Source: Cyanobacteria bacterium UBA7694 (GTDB lineage Bacteria; Cyanobacteriota; Sericytochromatia; UBA7694). Taken from it: DNA of 12,115 bases. The notes beneath the pieces were generated by a model. The model made no database searches and was not told the origin of the DNA. It saw only the letters and a list, made by a program, of their open reading frames with translations. How positions within the stretch are numbered: position 1 is the first letter of the stretch; each line of letters begins with the position of its first letter. Location: NCBI GenBank assembly GCA_002482705.1, contig DLGM01000228.1:16590-28704 (forward strand), given 5' to 3'. Of the stretch, positions 1 to 6,187 are shown piece by piece. A program made the translations under genes and the position numbers.

Positions 1-1
1 G

Positions 2-574
2 CGGGTGGGTGGCGTATATCGAATCCAAGATAGTGGATGGAACACGATTAATGTCGGGATCTTTGACAGTGGTACAGTCGAAGAGGGTACACCCTATTTA
101 GCTGTTGTCACTGTTACTGCACTGGCCACACACCCTACCGATGCATCTATCCTTTATGGTGGCGGTTTGGGTTCATACATCATTTATGATGTGGGTGTCT
201 GGCGTCGGATTGAAAATGGTACTCCGATTGCTGACTGGCGCCAAATTGGTGGTAATGGATCCAACTCTTTCCCCTGCCCAACCCCCTTATCTTTAGTGCC
301 AAGTTACCTAGGTGGCTGTAGTCCGGCAACCCCGTCAACAGGCCTTTTGAACATGAAAATATTGGGCATTGCGGTTGATCCCATCACCCCCACTATTATC
401 TATGCCGCTACCGAAGCAGGTATTTTCAAAAGTACAACCAGCGGCAGCAGTTGGAGCAACAGTTATGCCTCGGGCGTGTTTTCAGGACGGGTGAACGCCA
501 TCGGAACCAGTCCGGCCCGTCTGTATATCGGCAGCAGCACGGGCCTGTGGCGTGCAGGTGCTTTAGAACCTTAA
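2..574 (+). CDS. BNR/Vps10-like beta-propeller protein, 3' end only
   Basis: The reading frame is open at the left edge, so this is the C-terminal 190 or so residues of a longer protein. A GTG at position 5 is in frame but is probably internal. Three blade-like repeats are visible, each of the form V-x-A-[IL]-A-x-x-P-x-x-x-x-[IL]-Y followed by a Gly-rich turn. The clearest reads AVDPITPTIIYAATEAGIFK and continues into an S-x-x-G-x-x-W Asp-box-like turn. The last is VNAIGTSPARLYIG. This pattern is typical of BNR/Asp-box and Vps10/sortilin-like propellers, which are usually secreted or surface proteins. The first blade is interrupted by a longer Cys-containing insertion (two Cys around residues 90-105 of the visible part). 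The gene ends in TAA and is followed by hairpins. Substrate or ligand cannot be told; the signal peptide, if any, lies outside the window. Confidence 0.7.
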   Translation, partial: RVGGVYRIQDSGWNTINVGIFDSGTVEEGTPYLAVVTVTALATHPTDASILYGGGLGSYIIYDVGVWRRIENGTPIADWRQIGGNGSNSFPCPTPLSLVPSYLGGCSPATPSTGLLNMKILGIAVDPITPTIIYAATEAGIFKSTTSGSSWSNSYASGVFSGRVNAIGTSPARLYIGSSTGLWRAGALEP

Positions 575-585
575 AATACACCCTT

Positions 586-621
586 CCCCAAAGGAGCCAG
601 CCTATGGGGCTTTTTCTGGGG
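586..621. terminator. Hairpin after the beta-propeller gene, possible terminator
   Basis: The arm CCCCA+AAGGAGCC (586-598) pairs with GGCTTTTT+TGGGG (608-621), with C616 bulged, two G-T pairs and a 9-nt loop. It starts 12 nt after the propeller stop codon. The T run lies within the stem rather than after it, so termination efficiency is uncertain. It may serve transcripts arriving from both sides. Confidence 0.45.
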
Positions 622-635
622 AGGTTGTATTCTTA

Positions 636-656
636 CATCTGATTACTTTTCAGATG
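636..656. terminator. Small hairpin between convergent genes
   Basis: CATCTGA (636-642) and TCAGATG (650-656) form a perfect 7-bp stem with a 7-nt loop. It lies about 60 nt past the flhB stop codon on the - strand. There is no clear T run on either side, so it could be a 3'-end RNA structure rather than a true intrinsic terminator. Confidence 0.3.
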
Positions 657-715
657 CAACACAGCTGGTGTATTGAGCACACATTCCATTGCCATGGACA
701 AAGTTAACAGGTGCC

Positions 716-1891
716 CTAAGCGGGACCATTGCCCTTTTGCATGCGATCAGCCAAGGCATCTTTATCTTCATCCTGGATGGTTTGGCCCATACGCCCCCGA
801 CTTTGAGGACTGCCATCACTGGGAGCAGGCATTTTGCCCCCACGCTGTTTCATCAGAGCCGCCACGATTTTGGCAATGGCCACATAAAAGTCAGGGTGGA
901 TAAAATCGCCCAGGTCGCAGCTATTGTAAAGGCCACGGGCCAGCGGGGGATCTTCAAAAATGGGGATGTCATGTTCACGGGCCACTTCACGGATATAAAT
1001 GGCCAGCTCATCGCGTCCTTTGGCGACAATTTTGGGGGCGTCCATGCCGTCTTCGTATTTGATCCCCACCGCATAGTGGGTCGGGTTGGAGACAACCGCT
1101 GAAGCTTCGGGCACTTCTTGGCGCACCTGCCCCATACTCATCTGGCGCATTTTCTGCTTCTGTTTGCCCTTGATCAGGGGATCCCCTTCACTCTGTTTGT
1201 ATTCGTCTTTGACTTCCTGTTTCGACATGCGCAGCGACTTTTCAAATTCCCAGCGCTGATAGAAGTAGTCGAGGAAAGCGATAATGACCATCATCCCGGC
1301 CACTTTTTTGGCAATTGTAATCAATAACATGCCCGCCAACTGCAAAGCGTGCACAATCGGGTCTTTGATACTGTAAATGATCATGTCGGCATAATCGCGG
1401 ATAGTGGTAAAGACCACATAACCAATGATCAAGGTCTTGAGCATACTCTTAATGAGCTCAACCACCGACTTTAATGAAAATACCCGTTTAAAACCCTTAA
1501 TTGGGTTGATTCGCTCTAATTGCGGTTTCAGGGGTTTGCCAGTAATGAGTACCCCGACCTGGGCCAGTTCAACGGTTAAAGCGGTCACCATGATACCAAA
1601 CATAATCGGCAAGAGCAGCATGGCCATCAGGCCGATTGACTTAATGCCGTACTGGTGCCAATCCCAGGCCTTAAAGTACCGCATATTGGGGATTTCGTAG
1701 AAAGTGGACTGCAAATAGATGAACAGGTTTTTGTAAATATGGGGCCCGCTCCAGTTGAGCAAATAAGCAGCCGCTAAGATGAGGGCAGCCAAGTTGACCT
1801 CTTTACTCTTGAGGACTTGTCCCTTTTGACGGGCTTCCGATCTTCGTTTAGGTGTCGCGTCTTCTGTTTTCGAGTCTTTATCCTCGGCCAA
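716..1891 (-). CDS. flhB: Flagellar export switch protein FlhB
   Basis: FlhB is the inner-membrane gate component of the flagellar type III export apparatus. It switches substrate class after self-cleavage. The protein has 391 residues, about the normal length. The N-terminus is charged (K-x-E-x-A-T-P-K-R-x-x-x-A-R-x-x-G-Q-V). Hydrophobic segments lie near residues 33-47, 85-115, 150-162 and 180-207, followed by the conserved linker GDPLIKGK (236-243). The autocleavage motif NPTH is at residues 269-272, and the C-terminal cytoplasmic domain carries PPLAR (315-319). The tail from about 350 is extended and polar. The start is TTG, the only start candidate after an in-frame TGA 30 nt upstream, preceded by AAAGGTGG. 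The stop is TAG. The usual neighbours fliP/fliQ/fliR/flhA are absent here. An injectisome SctU protein is possible but the linker and tail look flagellar. Confidence 0.95.
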   Translation of the reverse strand: MAEDKDSKTEDATPKRRSEARQKGQVLKSKEVNLAALILAAAYLLNWSGPHIYKNLFIYLQSTFYEIPNMRYFKAWDWHQYGIKSIGLMAMLLLPIMFGIMVTALTVELAQVGVLITGKPLKPQLERINPIKGFKRVFSLKSVVELIKSMLKTLIIGYVVFTTIRDYADMIIYSIKDPIVHALQLAGMLLITIAKKVAGMMVIIAFLDYFYQRWEFEKSLRMSKQEVKDEYKQSEGDPLIKGKQKQKMRQMSMGQVRQEVPEASAVVSNPTHYAVGIKYEDGMDAPKIVAKGRDELAIYIREVAREHDIPIFEDPPLARGLYNSCDLGDFIHPDFYVAIAKIVAALMKQRGGKMPAPSDGSPQSRGRMGQTIQDEDKDALADRMQKGNGPA

Positions 1892-1938
1892 CCGTCCACC
1901 ACCACCTTTCTTCGATCAGAATTGCACTTCTTATCATC

Positions 1939-1966
1939 ATAATATATCCACCCCTGCTTATGACAG
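1939..1966 (-). promoter_or_regulatory. Putative flhB sigma70-type promoter
   Basis: On the - strand CTGTCA (plus positions 1961-1966, 4 of 6 matches to the -35 consensus) is followed after 16 nt by TATTAT (1939-1944, 5 of 6 matches to the -10). Transcription would start near 1932, leaving a leader of about 40 nt before the TTG start. No sigma28 or sigma54 flagellar signature was seen. Confidence 0.4.
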
Positions 1967-2093
1967 AGCGGTACCGTTTTCTCTCATTTACTGTTAAAAT
2001 GTGCAACAGGCCTGCGGTCGCGGCCCCTCTCTCTTTCCGCCGCATTTCCCCATTTTTTCCGCAGCCGATTTTATATCATACAGGTATCTATCT

Positions 2094-2591
2094 ATGGCTT
2101 CTAAAGAATCATCTTTTGACATTGTCAGTGAATTCGACTTCCAAGAATTGCGCAATGCGGTTGACCAAGCAAAAAAAGAGCTGGCCAATCGCTACGACTT
2201 CAAAGGCTCCACCTCCGAAATCGAACTCCGTGACGAAAGTATCTCATTGCGTACCGAAGACAGCATGAAGCTCGAAGCAATGCAGCAAATTCTGCTGTCT
2301 AAGGTGGTGGCTCGTAAACTCAGCCCCAAAATCCTGAAGCCCGGTGAAGTCGAGTCATCCCTCGGTGGCAAAGTCAAGCTCGAAATTGGCCTCATCCAAT
2401 CGCTCGATACCGAAACCGCAAAAAAGATCGCCAAGGACATTCGTGATAACTTTAAAGGCATCAAGCCCAATATCCAGGGGGATGCGGTAAGAGTCTTTTC
2501 AAAAAGCAAAGATGAGCTGCAACAAGTGATGCAGTTTCTGCGCGAAAAAGAAGACATTGAAGTGCCTTTGGTATTTAATAACTACCGTTAA
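2094..2591 (+). CDS. yajQ: YajQ family nucleotide-binding protein
   Basis: This is a small cytosolic protein of the YajQ/UPF0234 (DUF520) family. Family members bind nucleotides; some bind cyclic-di-GMP and act as effectors, for example in Xanthomonas. The 165 residues match the usual length of about 163. Family features seen are the opening S-F-D-I-V-S-E-x-D near residues 7-15, N-R-Y-D-F-K-G-S near 32-39, the region around K-x-K-x-E-I-G-L-I-Q, K-I-A-K-x-I-R-D, and the C-terminal Q-F-L-R-x-K-[ED] before a short [VL]-x-F-x-N-[YF]-R end. ATG at 2094 is chosen because homologous sequence begins there. The frame extends upstream to 2001 but those 31 residues are not family-like. The Shine-Dalgarno is weak (CAGG). 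It diverges from flhB with about 200 nt between. Co-location with a flagellar gene fits, but does not show, a role in cyclic-di-GMP-controlled motility. Confidence 0.93.
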   Translation: MASKESSFDIVSEFDFQELRNAVDQAKKELANRYDFKGSTSEIELRDESISLRTEDSMKLEAMQQILLSKVVARKLSPKILKPGEVESSLGGKVKLEIGLIQSLDTETAKKIAKDIRDNFKGIKPNIQGDAVRVFSKSKDELQQVMQFLREKEDIEVPLVFNNYR

Positions 2592-2645
2592 TTTTCGGTT
2601 AGTTTTCGGCAAAGAGCCGCAAGCCAAAGCACTTTCAAAGAGATA

Positions 2646-2671
2646 CATAGGGCAAGGAGACTTGCCCTATG
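2646..2671 (+). promoter_or_regulatory. RNA hairpin enclosing the RBS and start codon of the glycosidase gene
   Basis: CATAGGGCAAG (2646-2656) and CTTGCCCTATG (2661-2671) are perfect reverse complements of 11 nt separated by the loop GAGA, a GNRA tetraloop. The Shine-Dalgarno AAGGAGA (2654-2660) spans the top of the stem and the loop. The whole ATG start codon (2669-2671) is paired. As RNA this should hold back ribosome binding unless the stem is opened, so it is a candidate for translational control (temperature, a protein, an sRNA or coupling). Confidence 0.65.
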
Positions 2672-3607
2672 ACAGAAGCATTACCGCGCACTTATCCCCT
2701 AATGGCTCCCGAACAGCTATTCACCAAGCCCCATTCTGCTTTACCGCCCAAAGCCCCGGCGGCCCTTCCAGCCCAAGCCTCCCCCCCACCCCAAGATAAT
2801 CTGTCCCAAAGTCTGCCGCCCGCCAAACAGGCTGCTCCCCCTCCCGTAGCCCTGATTGAAAGCGCTGGTAAAGGGATAGCGCCAGGTGTCCACTATGAGG
2901 TTACAGGCCATACCAAGGATGGAGCTCCGATCCATGTGGTCAACCTCGATCCCACTCAGGTAAAAATCGCACCCATCTTTGATAAGCAATCACGCACCAT
3001 TGCCCCCCAACGGATCAGCGGCGATAGCAAGCTACTCGCCGCAATCAATGCCAGCTTTTTTAGCAACACCACCCTGATTGGTGATCTCAAGGGCCAAGGC
3101 GGCCTTTTTCTGGATGACAACAATAAGGCCCTGGATCAAGTGACCGATCAGCGCTACTTTTTTGGCTTGACCCCTGAAGGCAAAGTTTACACAGGCAAAG
3201 GTGGTTTTAAAGAAGCCGGGGGAAATGCCCGCTTTCAAAGCTTTTTAGGGGGTATGCCTGCTCTCTATACCACCAGCCAAAAGGCCAATCTGGAACAAGA
3301 CATTCGTTCCGGGGCGTTTGCCCAACGAGCCACTTATGGAGGCGCCTCTCCAGACAGCAGCATTAGCCGATCTTTTTTGGGCGTTACGGCCGATGGGAAA
3401 GTTCTGCTGGTCGCAACAGGCCAAGGGTCAAAACGTTCCCAAGGGGCGAGTATGGCAGAAGCAGCCCGGATTTTGCGCAATTTGGGGGCACAGGAAGCCT
3501 ATATTTTAGATGGGGGCGGCTCAACCAGCATGTATGTCAAAGGCGAACTGAACACCCCCACGGACGGGCGCTTGGTCAAATCTTACCTGGGAGCCTGGGC
3601 CCGTTAA
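2669..3607 (+). CDS. Phosphodiester glycosidase (NAGPA) domain protein
   Basis: The 312-residue protein carries a phosphodiester glycosidase domain (PF09992 type), related to the mammalian N-acetylglucosamine-1-phosphodiester alpha-N-acetylglucosaminidase and to bacterial proteins tied to exopolysaccharide or cell-wall sugar metabolism. The domain runs from about residue 73 to the end. Visible landmarks are AINASFF (125-131), SFLGG (191-195), the strand SFLGVTADGKVLLVATGQG (235-253), and the hallmark YILDGGGSTSM (278-288), which follows an A-E-A-A-R-I-L-R-N-L-G helix. Residues 12-60 are Pro/Ala/Gln-rich and probably disordered. No signal peptide or lipobox is seen, although most relatives are exported. 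The start ATG has AAGGAGA 8 nt upstream, inside a hairpin. A shared terminator follows. yajQ lies 77 nt upstream on the same strand, so co-transcription is possible. Confidence 0.85.
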   Translation: MTEALPRTYPLMAPEQLFTKPHSALPPKAPAALPAQASPPPQDNLSQSLPPAKQAAPPPVALIESAGKGIAPGVHYEVTGHTKDGAPIHVVNLDPTQVKIAPIFDKQSRTIAPQRISGDSKLLAAINASFFSNTTLIGDLKGQGGLFLDDNNKALDQVTDQRYFFGLTPEGKVYTGKGGFKEAGGNARFQSFLGGMPALYTTSQKANLEQDIRSGAFAQRATYGGASPDSSISRSFLGVTADGKVLLVATGQGSKRSQGASMAEAARILRNLGAQEAYILDGGGSTSMYVKGELNTPTDGRLVKSYLGAWAR

Positions 3608-3619
3608 CGCCAAACAGAA

Positions 3620-3645
3620 AGCGGGAGGGCGTTTGCCCTCCCGCT
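3620..3645. terminator. Bidirectional terminator hairpin between convergent genes
   Basis: AGCGGGAGGGC (3620-3630) and GCCCTCCCGCT (3635-3645) form an 11-bp perfect, GC-rich stem with a GTTT loop. It sits between the stop codons of the glycosidase gene (+) and the unknown gene ending at 3660 (-). The - strand copy is followed by TTTCTGTTT, better for termination than the + side (CGTGTGTG). Confidence 0.7.
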
Positions 3646-3659
3646 CGTGTGTGGTCAAT

Positions 3660-4445
3660 CTAGCGTAGGCCAATATTGGCAAAGGGCCCTTTGGCTTCGT
3701 CATGCAAAGAGCGCAGGAGACGGCTCATAGTGTCGAGCATATTTTGGGCACGGCCGAGCTGCTCTTGGATCGCAGCAGATGAAGCCCCTGCTTTAGCTCG
3801 GAACGAGATTCGCCCTACAGCACGAACATAGTGATCAGGGGTGATGGCGTTGGCAGTAAAGCCTCCCGTCACATTGGGGTAACGGGCCGTGTCAATAGCT
3901 GCTGTTGCCGGGTCATAGGTATTCGTTCCGGCAGTATCACCGCTCCCGACTTGGGCAGCGGCAAATTCCCAATGTTGCCAAGGCCCCGCAGGAGGAGGGC
4001 TACCACTGCTGTCAGTGCCACGAATTTCAAGTAAATCGTAGATAATACCGTCAGACTTAATGATGTAGCGGGGAATATTGCCGTAGTCTACGTTGGCACC
4101 GACCGCCCCAGCAATGGGATTTTCAATGGTGATTTGTCCACCGCCATTATAATAGGTGACGGCAAAAATGGGGCCATCCGAGGTCATGGTACGGATGACG
4201 CTCGCCGGGTCTCCCGATAAGAAGCTGTAATCGGCATTATAACCTGCGGTATTGCCGGCAATACCGGCGCTTGTTAAACGGGTAGGAGAGCCGCTGCGGT
4301 TGCCAATCCGGCCCCCGTTCATGGGCATAGAGGGGTTGTCAAAATCAACTGCAATAGGGAAAAAGAGCTGGTCAGCCAACTGCACACGGGTAGAGTGAGC
4401 GGCACCAACACCCAATTTGGCGAGGTTGTTGGAGGGAATGAGCAT
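3660..4445 (-). CDS. Unrecognised cysteine-free protein with C-terminal helix
   Basis: I do not recognise this 261-residue protein. The start ATG has a good AAGGTGG site 7 nt upstream and the stop is TAG, just before a shared terminator. There is no signal peptide, lipobox or membrane segment. Residues 40-200 are rich in Gly, Ala, Asn, Thr and Ser, with short beta-like stretches such as PIFAVTYYN (92-100) and PRYIIKSDGIIYDLLEI (125-141). Residues 221-252 form a probable amphipathic or coiled-coil helix (AAIQEQL, RAQNMLDTM, RLLRSLHDE), followed by a short GPFANIGLR tail. It contains no cysteine at all. The make-up suits a structural or surface protein, possibly one exported without a cleaved signal, but that is inference. 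Phage or pilus structural proteins are other options. It diverges from the lipoprotein gene at 4678. Confidence 0.75.
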   Translation of the reverse strand: MLIPSNNLAKLGVGAAHSTRVQLADQLFFPIAVDFDNPSMPMNGGRIGNRSGSPTRLTSAGIAGNTAGYNADYSFLSGDPASVIRTMTSDGPIFAVTYYNGGGQITIENPIAGAVGANVDYGNIPRYIIKSDGIIYDLLEIRGTDSSGSPPPAGPWQHWEFAAAQVGSGDTAGTNTYDPATAAIDTARYPNVTGGFTANAITPDHYVRAVGRISFRAKAGASSAAIQEQLGRAQNMLDTMSRLLRSLHDEAKGPFANIGLR

Positions 4446-4677
4446 GAAGCAACCACCTTTTAAAATATAGGAATAGGCGTATCATCACTCATCTTGACAC
4501 CCGAATAATTTCTGAAGCAAAAAAACAAACACTTAATATACTATTAAAACTATGCTGCTCCCCAGGTGCTGGTCAGGGAACATGAAGTCACCGACTTACG
4601 TCCAGAGAGAACAGCGTGCTCCTTCAATGCGCTATAGTGATGAGCAATCATCACACTATTTCCAGAAAGGTTCTCAT
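4446..4677. promoter_or_regulatory. Divergent intergenic region with inverted repeat upstream of lipoprotein gene
   Basis: This 232-nt gap must hold promoters for both flanking genes. A perfect 7-bp inverted repeat, GTGATGA-GCAA-TCATCAC, lies at 4637-4654. It extends to ATAGTG (4634-4639) and CACTAT (4654-4659) if CA is bulged. A -10-like TATAGT (4633-4638) overlaps its left arm. The octamer ATCATCAC occurs at both 4481-4488 and 4647-4654, one near each gene. A second -10-like TATACT lies at 4537-4542. No matching good -35 boxes were found, so promoter positions stay uncertain. An in-frame upstream ATG at 4552 and the 42 codons after it do not look coding. Confidence 0.35.
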
Positions 4678-5190
4678 ATGAAAACACTCACTCAAAGCCT
4701 AGTAGCGCTCCTGACTCTCTCCCTATTAGCAGCCTGTGGCGGCCCCGCAACACCAAATTTAGTCACGCCTGATGGTACGAATATTGAAGGGGATAAAGGT
4801 ATTTCCGGCGCAGTCACGGGCGTCAATCTTGGCAGCAATAGCAAAATTGCCATCTTCGGCGCATTTACCAATGTCTCAGGCAATAAAATCGATACCCAAA
4901 ATAAAACCATTGAAGCAGATACGACACTGGCTTATTCCGCAGTAAGTGGGGGTAAATATGGCTTCCGTTTACCCAAAGCCCCACAAAAAGCGCAAGCAGC
5001 AGTCTTTAACGTGTTTGCCTTTAACGACAGCAACAACAACAATGCTTGGGATGACGGCGAACTCAAATCCAAGGAAGCAAAAATCACCTGGAACTTGGTA
5101 ACCGGTTATACGCTGGCTATAGACGCTGACGGCAACCCCGTTGCAGCTTTAACGTCTGACTTCAAAGACTTCGATTTTAAACTCAACTAA
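4678..5190 (+). CDS. Small lipoprotein with EF-hand-like loop
   Basis: This 170-residue protein has a clear type II signal peptide: basic start (MK), hydrophobic stretch, and lipobox LLAAC with the lipidated Cys at 20. The start is ATG at 4678 with AGAAAGG 7 nt upstream; upstream in-frame ATGs are rejected because they bury the signal peptide. The mature part is probably beta-rich. Residues 41-65 are Gly/Asn-rich, and residues 117-128 (DSNNNNAWDDGE) resemble an EF-hand or dockerin-type calcium loop, with D/N at the first three odd positions and a closing E. A following strand region includes ITWNLVTGYTLAIDADG (136-152). No family was recognised. It is transcribed alone and ends at a strong terminator. 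Calcium binding is inferred from the loop only. Confidence 0.85.
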   Translation: MKTLTQSLVALLTLSLLAACGGPATPNLVTPDGTNIEGDKGISGAVTGVNLGSNSKIAIFGAFTNVSGNKIDTQNKTIEADTTLAYSAVSGGKYGFRLPKAPQKAQAAVFNVFAFNDSNNNNAWDDGELKSKEAKITWNLVTGYTLAIDADGNPVAALTSDFKDFDFKLN

Positions 5191-5205
5191 TTGCGACTGA
5201 AACCC

Positions 5206-5237
5206 AAAAGCAGCGAGCCAAATACTCGCTGCTTTTT
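5206..5237. terminator. Strong bidirectional intrinsic terminator
   Basis: AAAAGCAGCGAG (5206-5217) pairs fully with CTCGCTGCTTTT (5225-5236), 12 bp with a 7-nt loop and T tracts on both strands. It lies 15 nt after the + lipoprotein stop and 2 nt past the stop of the - strand operon at 5240, so it should end both transcripts. Confidence 0.9.
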
Positions 5238-5239
5238 AA

Positions 5240-6187
5240 TTATGGGCAGCTCAATACACAGCCCTCTTGAGCTCCCCGACGACAGGCCTCAGCAAAATCA
5301 GCACGGGCAGGACCACACTGTTTTAGCCCCCGATAAGCCAACCCACGGGAGGCCCACCAATGGGCGTTCTCAGGCTCCAGTTCCAGACAAGCCTGAAAGG
5401 CATCCAAAGCGGCAGGATAACGGGCTTGGGCCAAGGCGTTTTTTCCGAGAGCCTGCTGCTGCTGTAAAGTTTGCTGGAGCTTTTGTTTATAGGCCACCAG
5501 TGCCGCATTGGGGGTTCGGTCAGAGACCGCACGGTAAGGCCCAAGACGGAAACTAAAATAATAGGGATGCACAATGTCATCCACCAAGATCGGCAGTTGG
5601 AGCTGCACTTGTTGTGCCAAGGGATAAGCGCCCTCAAGAGCCGTAATCGCCTGAGGAGAGTTGATGGGCTCAATCAGTTCAAGCAGTTGGTCCATGCGCA
5701 CGCCCTGCATATCCAGCATGCCTGAATCTTTGACAGGATATAGACGACGACTCAGGCGTGTCCCAGGGGCAATGGTACTCACAAGATAGTCGGTGTGTTT
5801 TTCAATCGCATCCAGTTGCAGCCGAAAAGGGGTTCCCGCCGCATCGACCCAATAGACATTGGCCCAGGCAATACGTAACTGGGAGGTGCTTTTATTGATA
5901 ATTTCGAGTTGTAGCTCTCGTTCATTAAAAACCATGTGTAAGTGAACCAGGCGGTCATGAGCATCCTGAATCCAGAGCAGACCCTTGCGTACGGCCACAG
6001 GAGTTTCAAGGGCACCATACAGCTTCACTGCATCCCGGTGACGTTGTACCTTCTCAACTTGTAAGGTGCGTGCCGCAAAATGGACTTCGCTGTGTTCTTG
6101 GATACTGGAAATCGGTTCGTAAGTGGCGCGATAACAGCCTGCAGTGAGAGTCAATAACAAAGCAAGCACTATCCCACGACAATACAT
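5240..6187 (-). CDS. TPR-containing lipoprotein with Cys-rich C-terminus
   Basis: The protein has 315 residues and begins with a lipoprotein signal (hydrophobic residues 6-15, lipobox LTAGC, lipid Cys18). Residues 25-225 form a domain I do not recognise; its motifs include VEKVQRHRDAVKLYGAL and a central beta-rich stretch around ERELQLEIINKSTSQLRIAW (90-109). A short Gln-rich helix (232-246) leads to a TPR unit at about 248-281 (A-x-Y-P-A-A-L-D-A-F-x-x-C-L-E-L-E-P) and a partial second unit. The tail carries Cys at 267, 291, 302, 310 and 314, with A-C-R-R-G-A-x-E-G-C like Sel1/Hcp repeats, so disulfides are possible outside the cytoplasm. ATG overlaps the upstream stop by 1 nt (TGATG), and GGAG lies 8 nt upstream inside the upstream gene. 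This implies translational coupling. Likely an outer-membrane-attached scaffold; function unknown. Confidence 0.87.
   Translation of the reverse strand: MYCRGIVLALLLTLTAGCYRATYEPISSIQEHSEVHFAARTLQVEKVQRHRDAVKLYGALETPVAVRKGLLWIQDAHDRLVHLHMVFNERELQLEIINKSTSQLRIAWANVYWVDAAGTPFRLQLDAIEKHTDYLVSTIAPGTRLSRRLYPVKDSGMLDMQGVRMDQLLELIEPINSPQAITALEGAYPLAQQVQLQLPILVDDIVHPYYFSFRLGPYRAVSDRTPNAALVAYKQKLQQTLQQQQALGKNALAQARYPAALDAFQACLELEPENAHWWASRGLAYRGLKQCGPARADFAEACRRGAQEGCVLSCP

Noticed and set aside
689..1102. Long + strand reading frame opposite flhB
   Set aside because: It is an antisense shadow of a gene with strong family motifs and has no clear ribosome site.
716..1891. Injectisome SctU rather than FlhB
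   Set aside because: The linker, tail and length look flagellar, and no injectisome genes are nearby. The distinction is not absolute from one gene.
2001..2093. In-frame N-terminal extension of yajQ
   Set aside because: These 31 codons are not YajQ-like. The protein from 2094 has the normal family length and begins with the conserved sequence.
4494..4499. Exact TTGACA as a -35 box
   Set aside because: No acceptable -10 lies 15-19 nt downstream on the + strand.
4552..4677. Riboswitch or coding extension before the EF-loop lipoprotein
   Set aside because: No known riboswitch core was recognised, only short inverted repeats. The in-frame codons would bury the lipoprotein signal peptide.
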